A stretch of 64,000 nucleotides of DNA, taken from Mucilaginibacter mallensis (GTDB taxonomy: Bacteria; Bacteroidota; Bacteroidia; Sphingobacteriales; Sphingobacteriaceae). Position 1 is the stretch's first letter. Each line of letters opens with the position of its first letter. This document shows positions 1 through 10,240 of this stretch, in pieces. The stretch spans positions 1,674,001 to 1,738,000 of the forward strand of contig NZ_LT629740.1 of the NCBI RefSeq assembly GCF_900105165.1, in the 5' to 3' direction. Below the pieces are notes generated by a model. That model made no database searches, was not told the origin of the DNA, and saw only the letters and a list, made by a program, of their open reading frames with translations. Made by a program: the position numbers and the translations under genes.

Positions 1-225
1 TGGAAAAATGGCCTGTTTTATTTTGAAGATAGCAACATACAGGAAGTAATGCGCCAGTTTGCGCGCTGGTACGATGTTGATGTTAAGTACGAAGGGGAAT
101 TGTCCTCAAGGCACTTTGCCGGCGAAATACCGCGCAATATAAATGCGTCACAAATGCTGGATATACTCAGCTTTAAGAAAATACACTACAAGCTACAGGG
201 TAAAACAATTATTGTAATGCCTTAA
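1..225 (+). CDS. FecR-family anti-sigma factor, C-terminal end (partial)
   Basis: The first 74 codons are open in frame 1 and stop at a TAA ending at 225. The translation (…FEDSNIQEVMRQFARWYDVD… through …KLQGKTIIVMP) has the look of the DUF4974 domain that closes Bacteroidota FecR proteins. Such proteins are inner-membrane anti-sigma factors: the cytoplasmic N-terminus holds an ECF sigma factor and the periplasmic C-terminus listens to the STN domain of a TonB-dependent receptor. The next gene is a SusC with an STN domain, so the pairing fits. The N-terminus and the expected sigma factor gene lie upstream of the window. Family assignment is from recognition of the sequence pattern. Confidence 0.85.
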   Translation, partial: WKNGLFYFEDSNIQEVMRQFARWYDVDVKYEGELSSRHFAGEIPRNINASQMLDILSFKKIHYKLQGKTIIVMP

Positions 226-449
226 CAATCAAAAACTAACTAAATTAAAAACTATTAAAAAAGAAAAATATGAAGAAAAATTAACTCACTCCCGGTAGGC
301 TCCGGCCTCCTTTCATGCGGTTAATTCAAAAAAAAAACGCACCCCGACGGCAATCGGAATGCGTGTAATATCTGAGTTAACCCTTACCGTAAAACGGAAA
401 TAAGTTTAGTGTCTCTCTAACTATCTGTTAACCCAAACTCAACAAAAGT
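226..449 (+). promoter_or_regulatory. Leader region of the susC operon: micro-ORF and hairpin
   Basis: This 224-base gap between fecR and susC holds an A-rich stretch, a four-codon micro-ORF (ATG at 270, encoding MKKN, stop at 282-284), a short GC-rich segment, an A10 run, and an imperfect hairpin at 337-364 (ACGCA and CCGA pairing with TCGG and TGCGT). The susC start is at 450. I see no clear TAnnTTTG box. The arrangement suggests a transcribed leader, but any regulatory role is inference. Confidence 0.4.
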
Positions 450-3400
450 ATGAAATTAAATGCTTTTTCTACAGTCATGCATAAACCGTGGCTGAAAAAA
501 ATCTCATTGATCATGAAACTGACCACCCTAATTATATTAGTTGCTCTATTGCAGTGCAGTGCCAGGGGATTTAGTCAGAAAATCAATTTGAATGAAACAA
601 ATACCCCTCTTAAAAAAGTACTGCAACAAATTAATAAACAAACCGGATATGCTTTTTTCTACGATTCAAAAGATGTAGCAAACAAAAGTGTTAGCGTGCA
701 ATTAAAAGATGCATCGGTTGAGGAAGCATTGAGCAAATGCTTGCAAAACCAGGACTTGTCTTACAAAATTATAGCTAAAACAATTGTATTACAGCAAGAA
801 GATCAGGTTACTAAAAGCTCAGGCATGGCACCGGCACCTATCGTTATTAAAGGTAAGGTTACTGATGATAAAAATGAGACCTTACCCGGTGTAACTATAA
901 AGCTGAAAAATGGTACGGCATCAACCGTAACCGACATTAACGGTAACTTTAGCATTAGTGTACCCGATGATAAGGCCATACTGGTTTTTACCTACATTGG
1001 CTTTACCCCGCAGGAATTACCGGCAAGCGCGAGTAGTGCAATGGTGGTAAAATTATTACCCGCCTCTAATAGCCTTGATGCTGTTGTTGTAACAGCATTG
1101 GGCATAAAAAAAGAAGAAAAACGCATAGGTTACTCTATCACACAGGTTAGCGGCGAAGAAGTATCCACTACCCGCGAACCTACATTTGTTAACGCTTTAG
1201 CAGGTAAGGTAGCAGGTTTGGTAGTTCAAAGCCCGCCCAATGGCGATGGTGGCTCATCAAGGGTTATCCTGCGTGGTTATTCCTCTTTCTCGGGATCAAA
1301 TCAGCCTTTATATGTTATTGATGGTGTGCCCATTAACAGCAATACCCGTGAAAATACAGATGACCAGGGCAAGGTATACGGTGGTTCCGATCCCGGCGAT
1401 GGCTTAAACTCTATCAATCCGGATGATATTGAAACCATCAGTATATTAAAAGGAGCTTCGGCGGCTGCACTTTATGGCGGCGGCGCGCAAGCAGGCGTTA
1501 TCCTCATCACCACAAAAAAAGGTAAAAAAGGCGCAGGAGTTGGTGTCACCTTTAACAGCAATACTGTTTTTGAAAAAATGATACCCTATGATAACCTGCA
1601 AACAGAGTATGGTCGTGGTTATTATGGCAGGATCTATACCGCTGCCGATGATACCGTAAGCTTCTTTTACGGCGGGTTGGGCAATAACTCTGGCGACCCT
1701 CCGGGATGGTCATGGGGGGCGAAAATTGAAGGCCAGCCATTTTTAGATATTGATGGCAAAACAAAGCCATATGTACTGCAAAGTGCGGCTGAAAACTTCG
1801 ACAGGTTTTATAAGATTGGTATCACATCAACCAATAGCGTTGCTTTAACCAAAGGCTATGATGATGGCTCGTACCGTATATCACTTTCTGATACAAGGGA
1901 CGATTCACCTACACCGGGCGAAGGATATGAGCGCTATAATGCTGTGTTTAATTTAAACCAGGATTTCGGCAAGCGTTTTCACACCAGCTTTAAAGTTGAC
2001 CTTTCAAGAGTATTGCGTTTAAATGCACCACTTGAGCGTGGCGACGGGCGTGGATCAATGGGTCAAAGCTATCCGCGTATAGCTAACACTACCGATATTA
2101 CGCTGTTGGATGCAAAGGATGCTAGCGGTAACTTCCTGTCAACCTATACTGCCAACCCTTATGTGCAGATAGAAAAAGTAAAGAACGACCAAACACAAAA
2201 TCGTGTATTAACTTCGGCTAACCTTACTTATGATATTACCGATCATTTGCATGCCAACGTAATAACAGGTTTGGATTATATCAATACCGATGGTGTATTT
2301 GCGGTATTCCCCAATAATGTAACCAATAACAGCGGTATTTATCAAACCTCAACATATCAGCAACAAAGAACTGACGTGCGCGGTACATTGAATTATGATA
2401 CCAAGTTCAGGGATTTCTCACTAACTGTTTTAGCCGGTGTTGAGTCTCAAAACGCGAGTCAATACTCATTGACCATGGGCGGTTCAAATTTTATTGATCC
2501 AAGCCAGTTAAATTTCAGTAATTTAAAAACTGTGAATCTGCCTACGGAGCTTCATAGCCCGCGTTCTGAAACAAATTCTGTTTTTGCTCAGGCTGATCTG
2601 GGGTATAAGAATTATTTATTCTTAGAGGTTACCGGCCGTAACGACTGGTATTCAGCCCTTACATCAAACTTATCCAATTCTAAAAATTACCTGGCTTACC
2701 CATCGGCAAACTTAAGCTATGTGTTTAGTGATGCGCTGCATATCGATCCTAAAATATTATCATTCGGTAAGTTAAGGGCCGCCTTTGGCCAAACAGGCAG
2801 TAACCCTACACCACAACGTACCGATCTTACATTTACTTCACAGGGCGCGCTAAATGGTATTCCATTAAGCGAAGTAACCAACAGTGCTGCTCCGCCGGCA
2901 AGCTTAAAGCCTGAAGTAACTACAGAATCAGAGATTGGTACAGAGTTAAAGTTTTTTGGCAATCGCTTATCACTTGATGCGGATTACTACTACAAAAAAT
3001 CAGATAATTTCCTGTTGCCGATAACTATCAGTAACAGTACCACTTTTAGCTCGGTATATGTAAATGCTGGTAATATGTACGATAAAGGTTTTGAAGTATT
3101 ACTAGCAGGTACGCCTATAAAAACCCGTGATTTTAACTGGGATGTAAGCTTTAACGCCGCTAAAAATAAAAATATGGTTACCGCGCTTGCACCGGGCCTT
3201 GGTACAGGTATCGATCTGTATTATAACATCGAGGCAAGGGTAGGTTACCCATTAGGTTCTATATTTGGTTCGACTTACCAAAGGGCGCCAAACGGGCAAA
3301 TAGTTTACCAGCTTGAAAACTCACAAACCGGCGACTCAGGTACACCTAACTCCGTTATTATTGCTAAAAACAGCGGCGATAATTACCTGGGTACAGCTAA

Positions 3401-3947
3401 CCCTGATTGGTCGGGCGGTATAACCAATACATTTACCTATAAAGATTTCTCTTTCAGCTTCCTGATTGATGGCCAATTTGGCGGCCAGGTTTACGAGGCT
3501 GACGCGATATGGACAAATTATTTCGGTAATTCAAAAGCTTCACTTTTGGGTCGCGATGGTACCTACATACCAAATGGTGTAATTAACACGGGGACCGCGT
3601 CTGCACCGGTATATGTAAAAAATACATTACCTTACAGCTCATACATCCAGTTTAATGATAACGGAAATGCGGATAAGATCATCAATCAATCAAACGTATT
3701 CAGCAGGACCTTTATTAAATTCCGCCAGGTATCATTAGCCTATAAAATTCCTAAGAGTATACTGCGTAACACCTTTATCAGGTCAGCTACTTTCTCACTT
3801 ATCGGGCGTAACCTTTTCTACATCAGAAAAGACCTGCCTACGTTTGATCCGGAAGCATCTGACAGTATAGGTACCGGTTTTGGTTATGATAGCGGAGGTT
3901 CGCCAACCAGCCGTACCTATGGGTTTAACTTAAATATAAGTTTTTAA
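450..3947 (+). CDS. SusC/RagA-family TonB-dependent outer-membrane receptor with STN domain
   Basis: Outer-membrane importer of oligosaccharides, driven by TonB. The 1165-residue protein has an N-terminal signal region (hydrophobic around 20-40), an STN (secretin/TonB N-terminal) domain at about 45-110, a carboxypeptidase-regulatory-like domain at about 133-210 (IKGKVTDDKNETLPGVTIKL), a TonB-box-like stretch (VVVTALG, about 212-220), the plug (LRGYSSFSG, PLYVIDGVP) and a long beta-barrel ending in the aromatic residue F. The STN domain is the part that signals to FecR anti-sigma factors, and a FecR end lies just upstream, so substrate-induced trans-envelope control is likely. It is followed after 20 bases by susD and then by glycosidase genes, which together form a polysaccharide utilisation locus. 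Confidence 0.95.
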   Translation: MKLNAFSTVMHKPWLKKISLIMKLTTLIILVALLQCSARGFSQKINLNETNTPLKKVLQQINKQTGYAFFYDSKDVANKSVSVQLKDASVEEALSKCLQNQDLSYKIIAKTIVLQQEDQVTKSSGMAPAPIVIKGKVTDDKNETLPGVTIKLKNGTASTVTDINGNFSISVPDDKAILVFTYIGFTPQELPASASSAMVVKLLPASNSLDAVVVTALGIKKEEKRIGYSITQVSGEEVSTTREPTFVNALAGKVAGLVVQSPPNGDGGSSRVILRGYSSFSGSNQPLYVIDGVPINSNTRENTDDQGKVYGGSDPGDGLNSINPDDIETISILKGASAAALYGGGAQAGVILITTKKGKKGAGVGVTFNSNTVFEKMIPYDNLQTEYGRGYYGRIYTAADDTVSFFYGGLGNNSGDPPGWSWGAKIEGQPFLDIDGKTKPYVLQSAAENFDRFYKIGITSTNSVALTKGYDDGSYRISLSDTRDDSPTPGEGYERYNAVFNLNQDFGKRFHTSFKVDLSRVLRLNAPLERGDGRGSMGQSYPRIANTTDITLLDAKDASGNFLSTYTANPYVQIEKVKNDQTQNRVLTSANLTYDITDHLHANVITGLDYINTDGVFAVFPNNVTNNSGIYQTSTYQQQRTDVRGTLNYDTKFRDFSLTVLAGVESQNASQYSLTMGGSNFIDPSQLNFSNLKTVNLPTELHSPRSETNSVFAQADLGYKNYLFLEVTGRNDWYSALTSNLSNSKNYLAYPSANLSYVFSDALHIDPKILSFGKLRAAFGQTGSNPTPQRTDLTFTSQGALNGIPLSEVTNSAAPPASLKPEVTTESEIGTELKFFGNRLSLDADYYYKKSDNFLLPITISNSTTFSSVYVNAGNMYDKGFEVLLAGTPIKTRDFNWDVSFNAAKNKNMVTALAPGLGTGIDLYYNIEARVGYPLGSIFGSTYQRAPNGQIVYQLENSQTGDSGTPNSVIIAKNSGDNYLGTANPDWSGGITNTFTYKDFSFSFLIDGQFGGQVYEADAIWTNYFGNSKASLLGRDGTYIPNGVINTGTASAPVYVKNTLPYSSYIQFNDNGNADKIINQSNVFSRTFIKFRQVSLAYKIPKSILRNTFIRSATFSLIGRNLFYIRKDLPTFDPEASDSIGTGFGYDSGGSPTSRTYGFNLNISF

Positions 3948-3967
3948 CATAAAGGAGGAAAATAATC

Positions 3968-5443
3968 ATGAAAAATATAACTTATAAATTTTTATCTTTT
4001 CTTCTTGTAACTGCCTTAGCAACAAGTTGTACAAAGAATTTTGAAAAGATCAACTCAAACCCTGATGCTACCACAACAGTATCTTCAGCAGCGCTTTTGT
4101 CTGATGCGCTTGTAAGAACAAGTACAGTTGATATGGAGAGCCGTTTTAATTATTGCCATGCGTTTATGCAATACGGGTATAGCTCGTTTTGGTCGGGTAC
4201 TACTTATGTAATATCAGATGGTCCCGCTTCATCACTATGGAATAATTTTTACACCCCTGTATTAACCAGTCTCGACTATTTGATAAATCAAACTAAAAAT
4301 GATGCTACACAGGCAAGCACTTACGCTGCTGCCCGTATATGGCGTGTATTTATTTTTCAAAAGCTAACCGATTTTTATGGCGATATTCCTTACAGCCAAT
4401 CGGGTTTAGCTTTAACAGATAAAGTATATACCCCTGTTTATGACAAACAGCAGCAAATATATGCCAGCTTAATAACCGAACTAAGGGCATCAATAGCTTT
4501 GTTGGCTGCAAACAGTTCACAAACTGTACAGGGCGACCAATTTTATAGCGGAAGTGCATCACAATGGAAAAAATTGGGGGCATCGTTACTGTTAAAGGTA
4601 GGTATGCGCTTAATTAAGATTGACCCCACGCAAGCATCATCATTGGCTAAAGAAGCAGTGGCCGACGGGGTAATGACCAGCAATGCTGATATGCCTGTGT
4701 TAAACCACAGCACCACCTTCGCTAACGGTATTTATACCGTGGTTGAGGATGGTGTTGAGCATTTCTTTTTACATAAAACACTGGTATCGGAAATGCAGAA
4801 TGCAGATGACCCGCGCTTACCTATTTACGGAGCTGTTTACAGTGCACCAGTTTCACAAGGCGGGGTAATTACTGATGATATGCCGGCTGATTTTATTGGT
4901 TACAGCTTCTCGAGCAGCGATCCGCAGCCAACGGTGCGGATAAATGCTTCAGTTTTTGGCCAGCAGGCTACGCCGTTCTTTGACTATCAGTATGCCGAAG
5001 TTGCATTTTTAGAAGCAGAAGCTGTTGTGCGAGGTTACATCACCGGCGATGCGAATACTTTTTATACTGCAGGTGTAACAGGCCAAATGCAATCACTGGC
5101 TTTGTTGCCAACCACCCCAACCATAACCACTGCGCAGATCACCGCTTACCTCACTCAAAACCCACTTCCTGCTACGGCTGAAGCCCAGATAGAAAGGATC
5201 AATACAGAATACTGGCTGGCGGCTTTTGCTTTTGATGGGGAAGATGAATACGCCAACTGGCGCCGTACAGGTTACCCGGTGCTAACAGCTAATCCGGGTA
5301 GTGTTTCAAAAACTATTCCACGTAAAATGGTATATCCGCAAAGCGAATTTAATTTGAATAATGCCAACGTAAATGCAGCGCTTGCAGCATACGGAAACCA
5401 AAATACATTTAACTCCTCAGCCATTGTTTGGTGGGATAAATAA
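3968..5443 (+). CDS. SusD/RagB-family glycan-binding lipoprotein
   Basis: Surface lipoprotein that caps the SusC barrel and binds the glycan. The 491-residue protein starts with a lipoprotein signal (hydrophobic 8-18, lipobox LATSC with Cys near 21), followed by TKNFEKINSNPDATT, typical of the SusD-like_2 branch. The C-terminal half contains the recurring Tyr/Trp-rich helices of the family (EAEAVVRGY, DEYANWRRTGYPVL). The start has a strong purine-rich Shine-Dalgarno-like stretch (AAAGGAGGA at 3951-3959), uncommon in this phylum, where initiation usually lacks one. It is 20 bases downstream of susC and surely co-transcribed. A strong terminator follows at 5600-5633, so the glycosidases may have their own transcript. 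Confidence 0.95.
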   Translation: MKNITYKFLSFLLVTALATSCTKNFEKINSNPDATTTVSSAALLSDALVRTSTVDMESRFNYCHAFMQYGYSSFWSGTTYVISDGPASSLWNNFYTPVLTSLDYLINQTKNDATQASTYAAARIWRVFIFQKLTDFYGDIPYSQSGLALTDKVYTPVYDKQQQIYASLITELRASIALLAANSSQTVQGDQFYSGSASQWKKLGASLLLKVGMRLIKIDPTQASSLAKEAVADGVMTSNADMPVLNHSTTFANGIYTVVEDGVEHFFLHKTLVSEMQNADDPRLPIYGAVYSAPVSQGGVITDDMPADFIGYSFSSSDPQPTVRINASVFGQQATPFFDYQYAEVAFLEAEAVVRGYITGDANTFYTAGVTGQMQSLALLPTTPTITTAQITAYLTQNPLPATAEAQIERINTEYWLAAFAFDGEDEYANWRRTGYPVLTANPGSVSKTIPRKMVYPQSEFNLNNANVNAALAAYGNQNTFNSSAIVWWDK

Positions 5444-5599
5444 TAAAAATTGTTTGGCTGGAAGCATAACCGGTGAATGCCGGTATGCTTTCACTAAGCA
5501 ATAATGAAGATGATATGAACCTGGTTGTTTTTATCGATTCATTGAAAATACTAACTATGATTAGAATTGGTTAGTTTAGTTTAGTTTGTATTAAGTTGT

Positions 5600-5633
5600 A
5601 CATAGCCCGGGCGGGCCCGGGCTATGTTTTTTA
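5600..5633 (+). terminator. Rho-independent terminator after susD
   Basis: A perfect 12-bp stem (ACATAGCCCGGG, 5600-5611, with CCCGGGCTATGT, 5616-5627) and a 4-base loop are followed by a T-run to 5632. It ends the susCD transcript. The rest of the 319-base gap before the GH20 gene (5444-5762) is A/T-rich, with direct TTAGTTTAGTTTAG-type repetition at about 5570-5588, and no gene that I can recognise. Confidence 0.9.
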
Positions 5634-5762
5634 GAAAGACCAGGCACAGGCTTGATGCTAAAATATGTTATTGCATAGCTAATTATATTGATGAAAAAGC
5701 GGGTGTTTACCTCTAACTTGCCTCATGATTTTGTTTAAAGATTTTGAGAATAATTAATAATA

Positions 5763-8069
5763 ATGAAGATAAAACATACGATTACCCTTTCATTGTTTTT
5801 GGCGATAATTTTTGTAAGTATTTGTGCCAAAGCCCAGCAAGCAGTTGTAAAATATCCAATAATACCTTATCCAACATCTTTGACACCCGCAAGCGGGAAT
5901 TTTATTATAACTCCGGCTACGCGCATAGTTGTACCGGGCAATCACCTGTTTACTAACGAAGCGGTTATGCTCAACAGGCTTTTTGCCAATAGCTTTGGTA
6001 AAGCGCTTCAAAAAAGTACACAACCTGTAAATCATTCCATATTATTAAAATATGATGCAGCTATTATAGCTGATGAAGGCTATACGCTTTCTATATCCCC
6101 AAAACAGATAACAATTGCTGCCAGGACACCCTCGGGTATGTTTATGGCGGTACAAACTATAAGGCAATTACTGCCAGCCAATGTTGAACTTGCAAACGCG
6201 ATACCGCTTAAAAGCCTGTCGCTGCCGGCTGTTGAAATAAAGGATGAGCCTGCATATGCCTGGCGCGGTATGCACCTTGATGTGTCTCGACATTTCTTTT
6301 CTATCGCCTATCTTAAAAAATTCATTAATGTAATGGCGCTTTACAAAATGAATAAGCTGCATTTACATTTAACGGATGACCAGGGCTGGCGCATCGAAAT
6401 AAAAAAGTATCCCAAGCTAACCGAAGAAGGCGCATGGCGCACATTTGATAAAAATGATTCGGCATGTATGAAACGTGCTCCTGATAACCCTGATTTTGCT
6501 CTCGATACGGAACATATCATCCATAAAAATGGGAAAACCCTGTATGGCGGTTTTTATACCCAGCAGGAAATGAAGGGACTGGTGGCATATGCGGCGGCAA
6601 GGCATATAGATATTATCCCCGAAATTGATATGCCCGGCCATATGATGGCGGCTATAAATGCTTATCCTTTTTTAACCTGTAATGGCGAAAATAAATGGGG
6701 TGATTTATTCAGCAGACCCATCTGCCCATGTAATGAAAGTACTTTTGAGTTTGCTGAGAATGTATTCAGCGAGATCATGGATATTTTCCCATCTAAATAT
6801 ATCCACATAGGGGGCGATGAAGTTGACCGCAGTGACTGGGCAAAATCTGATGCTTGTAAAGCGTTAATGAAGCGTGAGGGAATAAAAGATTTGCCTGCAC
6901 TGCAAAGTTATTTTATAAACCGGATGGAGGTTTTCTTCAATCAGCACGGCAGGAAAATGATAGGCTGGGACGAAATACTGGAAGGTGGGGTAAGCAAAAC
7001 AGCCATTATTATGTACTGGCGCGGCTGGGTGCCTGATGCTCCCGTAAAGGCAGCTAAGCTTGGTAATAAAGTAATTATGACACCGGGTAGCCCTTTATAT
7101 TTTGATGCAATACCTGATAAAAATTCTATCCCGGCGGTTTATAATTTTAATATTATCCCTAAAGGGCTCACAGATGCTGAAGGCAAGAATATTATTGGTG
7201 CGCAGGCGAATATCTGGACAGAAAATATCCCCTCTGAAAAACGTGCCGATTACATGTATATGCCCCGTATGACTGCACTGGCAGAGGTGCTATGGACTAA
7301 TCATCCAGATTATGATTCCTACTTACAGCGTTTGGATGATCAATATGCCCGGCTGGATATATTGAATGTTCATTACCGTTTGCCTGATTTGTCGGGTTTC
7401 CTGCAATCAAACGTATTTACTGATCAGGATACCTTATCGGTAAGCAGTCCGTTGCCGTATTTAAGCATCAGGTATACTACCGATGGCACTTTGCCGGTTG
7501 CCAACTCAACTTTATTAAGTAAGCCGCTTATTATCACCCAATCACAACGGATACGTTTAGCGGCATTTAAACCCGATGGCACGCATGGCGATGTATATAA
7601 TTTACAATATGACAAACAAAGCCTTGCTGAACCTGAAACCGTTGCCCATGTAAGTGATGGACTAATCTGCCGGGATTATAAGCAGTTTTATAAACTGGCG
7701 GCTTTAATACCCGATACCAAGGCCGATACCACTTTTATAGCAAAAACCATAAGCGTACCCCAATTTGCCGAAGCACCGGCTTTCGGCTTGAAATACCGGG
7801 GGTATCTGGATGTTCCGCAGGATGGTATTTATAGTTTTTATTTAACCTGTGATGATGGTGGTACTTTAAAAATTGCAAGCAGGGAAGTGGTTGATAATGA
7901 TGGCCTGCACTCTGCCATTGAAAAGAACGGGCAGATAGCTTTGAAGAAGGGCTTGCATAACATTGCGCTTGATTTTATTGAAGGTGGCGGCGGCTATACT
8001 CTGAAATTGAAATACAGCTTAAACGGATCAGCACCGCAGGATATCCCGGCGCAATGGCTTAAAAATTAA
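5763..8069 (+). CDS. GH20 beta-N-acetylhexosaminidase with C-terminal accessory domains
   Basis: Releases terminal beta-linked GlcNAc or GalNAc from glycans by substrate-assisted catalysis, in the periplasm or at the surface. The 768-residue protein has a signal peptide (1-25, cut near AKAQQ), a GH20b-like N-domain (about 30-160), and the GH20 barrel from about 164 (YAWRGMHLDVSRHF, LTDDQGWRIEIKKYP). The catalytic pair D352-E353 is in HIGGDEVD. After the barrel comes a chitobiase C-terminal-like module (about 565-620, IRYTTDGTLP) and a PA14-like beta-domain (about 670-768, YSFYLTCDDGG) that may bind sugar. It lies 7 bases before a fucosidase gene, so the enzymes probably work on the same fucosylated glycan. 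Confidence 0.94.
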   Translation: MKIKHTITLSLFLAIIFVSICAKAQQAVVKYPIIPYPTSLTPASGNFIITPATRIVVPGNHLFTNEAVMLNRLFANSFGKALQKSTQPVNHSILLKYDAAIIADEGYTLSISPKQITIAARTPSGMFMAVQTIRQLLPANVELANAIPLKSLSLPAVEIKDEPAYAWRGMHLDVSRHFFSIAYLKKFINVMALYKMNKLHLHLTDDQGWRIEIKKYPKLTEEGAWRTFDKNDSACMKRAPDNPDFALDTEHIIHKNGKTLYGGFYTQQEMKGLVAYAAARHIDIIPEIDMPGHMMAAINAYPFLTCNGENKWGDLFSRPICPCNESTFEFAENVFSEIMDIFPSKYIHIGGDEVDRSDWAKSDACKALMKREGIKDLPALQSYFINRMEVFFNQHGRKMIGWDEILEGGVSKTAIIMYWRGWVPDAPVKAAKLGNKVIMTPGSPLYFDAIPDKNSIPAVYNFNIIPKGLTDAEGKNIIGAQANIWTENIPSEKRADYMYMPRMTALAEVLWTNHPDYDSYLQRLDDQYARLDILNVHYRLPDLSGFLQSNVFTDQDTLSVSSPLPYLSIRYTTDGTLPVANSTLLSKPLIITQSQRIRLAAFKPDGTHGDVYNLQYDKQSLAEPETVAHVSDGLICRDYKQFYKLAALIPDTKADTTFIAKTISVPQFAEAPAFGLKYRGYLDVPQDGIYSFYLTCDDGGTLKIASREVVDNDGLHSAIEKNGQIALKKGLHNIALDFIEGGGGYTLKLKYSLNGSAPQDIPAQWLKN

Positions 8070-8076
8070 TAGTATA

Positions 8077-10200
8077 ATGAAGAAGTTAGCACTGGTTTTA
8101 TTATTGGTAATTACATTTTCAACTGCTTTTGCGCAGGCCCCACCCAAACCCTACGGCGCTTTGCCTGCCCCAAGGCAACTCAACTGGCAGGAAACGGATA
8201 TGTATTGCATTATCCATTTCAGCGTAGCCACTTATACCGATAAGGAATGGGGGTATGGCGATGAGGATCCGCAGATATTCAATCCTAAACATTTTAATGC
8301 CTTACAAATAGTAGGGGCGGCGAAAGCAGGTGGGTTTAAAGGAATAGTGGTAGTAGCCAAGCACCATGATGGCTTTTGCCTGTGGCCCACAAAAACTACG
8401 GAACACAATATTAGCAAAAGCCCCTGGAAAGACGGCAAAGGCGATATTGTTAGGGAATATCAGATGGCCTGCCAAAAGCTGAGGATGAAAATGGGCGTTT
8501 ATTGCTCGCCATGGGACAGGAACAACCCGCTTTATGGTAAGCCTGAATATTTAACTGATATATACCAAAAGCAATTAAAGGAATTATATGCCAATTATGG
8601 CCCGCTGTTTATGTCGTGGCATGATGGCGCTAACGGGGGAGATGGTTATTATGGCGGCGAACGCAAAGCACGTACTATTGACCGCTCAACTTATTACGAT
8701 TGGAAAAATACCTGGGGTATTACCCGCAAAATGCAGCCCGGCGCTTGTATTTTCGGCGATGTTGGGCCCGATGTACGCTGGGTAGGTAATGAGGAGGGCC
8801 ATGCGGGCGAAACCTATTGGGCAACCTATACGCCCGAAGCTCCCGATGCCGGTAAAGAACCCGCTAATGGCTATTCGCGGTATGAAACAGCTACCGAGGG
8901 TATACGTAACGGTAAATATTGGATGCCTGCTGAATGTGATGTACCTATGCGGAATGGATGGTTCTATCATCAATCGCAGGATGGGCAAAGCAAATCGCCT
9001 TATACGTTATTTGACCTATATTATAAAAGCGTAGGCCGTGGCGCTTGTCTGGATCTTGGCTTATCTCCGGATAAGGATGGGGAACTCAGTGATGAGGATG
9101 TTAATATATTAAAGCAATTTGGGCAACTGGTAAAGCAAACTTTCGCGGTTAATTTAGCCGCTGGTGCAAGTTTTAAAGCCAGCAATATCAGGGGTGGCAA
9201 TGCCGCTAAATTTGGTCCGGCGTTTTTGCTGGATCAGAGCCGCTACACCTATTGGGCAACCGATGACAACGTTACCAAACCAAGGCTAGTGATTGACCTG
9301 CATCAACCAAAAACATTCAATGTTATCCGCTTGCGCGAAAACATAAAGCTGGGGCAGCGTATTGAAGGCGCGGCCGTTGATGCCTGGATGAATGGTGAAT
9401 GGAAGGAAATAGCCACGGTAAGCAGCATAGGCGCAAACCGCCTTATCCGTTTACCAAATAATATTACAGCAAGTAAGGTAAGGCTGCGGATCACGGCATC
9501 GCCGGTATGTATAGCTTTAAGCGATTTCGGCTTGTTTAAGGAGCCTGTGCATCTTACTGCACCGCTAATCAGCAGGGATAAAGATGGGACTGTGGTTATC
9601 AGCACCAGCGCGCCGGTTGCCTCTGTTCATTATACAATTGATGGAACGGAGCCAACTTTGCAAACACCTCTATATTCAAAGCCTTTTTCGCTGATTAATG
9701 GCGGTATTATTAAAGCCCGTGGCTTTGAAGCTAAGCAAGCAAGCGAAATAGATACTAAAGAATTTGATCTTTCAAAATCAGGATGGAAAGTTGTCGGTAC
9801 AAATCCTAAAAATGGTAATGAACCATCAAATGCCATAGATGAAAATGTGAATACTGTTTGGAACACCTTGTCAAAAGACTCAACCCAAACCATCAATTAT
9901 CCGCAGGAAATAAGTATTGATATGGGGACTACTCAAACTATCAAAGCATTCACTTATCTGCCGCGCCAGGATAAAACAGCTAATGGTATTGCCGATAAGT
10001 ATGCGTTTTATACAAGTAACGATGGCATCAACTGGCAGCAGGCAGCCACAGGAGAGTTTTCAAATATCAGATCGAATCCTGTTGAGCAGCTTATCCCATT
10101 GGCGCAGCCGGTTAGTTGCCGTTACTTTAAATTTGCAGTATTGCATGTGGTTGGCGGCAATGGTGTTGCAGTGGCCGAGTTGGGCTTAAAAGTTAAATAA
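8077..10200 (+). CDS. GH29 alpha-L-fucosidase with chitobiase-like and F5/8 type C modules
   Basis: Retaining exo-alpha-fucosidase. The 707-residue protein has a signal peptide (1-20, FSTAFAQ), the GH29 barrel (GIVVVAKHHDGFCLWPT at 89-105) and the nucleophile Asp at 183 in FMSWHDGANG. Downstream there is a discoidin/F5/8-like segment (about 360-480), a chitobiase C-terminal-like segment (VHYTIDGTEPTLQTP, about 515-560) and a second F5/8 type C-like domain (about 570-707) that probably binds carbohydrate. Its start lies 7 bases after the GH20 stop, so the two are translated from one message. The nucleophile motif has WHDG rather than the common WFDG, as in the subfamily with longer C-termini. 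The general acid/base cannot be assigned by eye. Confidence 0.92.
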   Translation: MKKLALVLLLVITFSTAFAQAPPKPYGALPAPRQLNWQETDMYCIIHFSVATYTDKEWGYGDEDPQIFNPKHFNALQIVGAAKAGGFKGIVVVAKHHDGFCLWPTKTTEHNISKSPWKDGKGDIVREYQMACQKLRMKMGVYCSPWDRNNPLYGKPEYLTDIYQKQLKELYANYGPLFMSWHDGANGGDGYYGGERKARTIDRSTYYDWKNTWGITRKMQPGACIFGDVGPDVRWVGNEEGHAGETYWATYTPEAPDAGKEPANGYSRYETATEGIRNGKYWMPAECDVPMRNGWFYHQSQDGQSKSPYTLFDLYYKSVGRGACLDLGLSPDKDGELSDEDVNILKQFGQLVKQTFAVNLAAGASFKASNIRGGNAAKFGPAFLLDQSRYTYWATDDNVTKPRLVIDLHQPKTFNVIRLRENIKLGQRIEGAAVDAWMNGEWKEIATVSSIGANRLIRLPNNITASKVRLRITASPVCIALSDFGLFKEPVHLTAPLISRDKDGTVVISTSAPVASVHYTIDGTEPTLQTPLYSKPFSLINGGIIKARGFEAKQASEIDTKEFDLSKSGWKVVGTNPKNGNEPSNAIDENVNTVWNTLSKDSTQTINYPQEISIDMGTTQTIKAFTYLPRQDKTANGIADKYAFYTSNDGINWQQAATGEFSNIRSNPVEQLIPLAQPVSCRYFKFAVLHVVGGNGVAVAELGLKVK

Positions 10201-10240
10201 TAATAGCCGGATAACCGGGATTGAACATACATTATTACAA

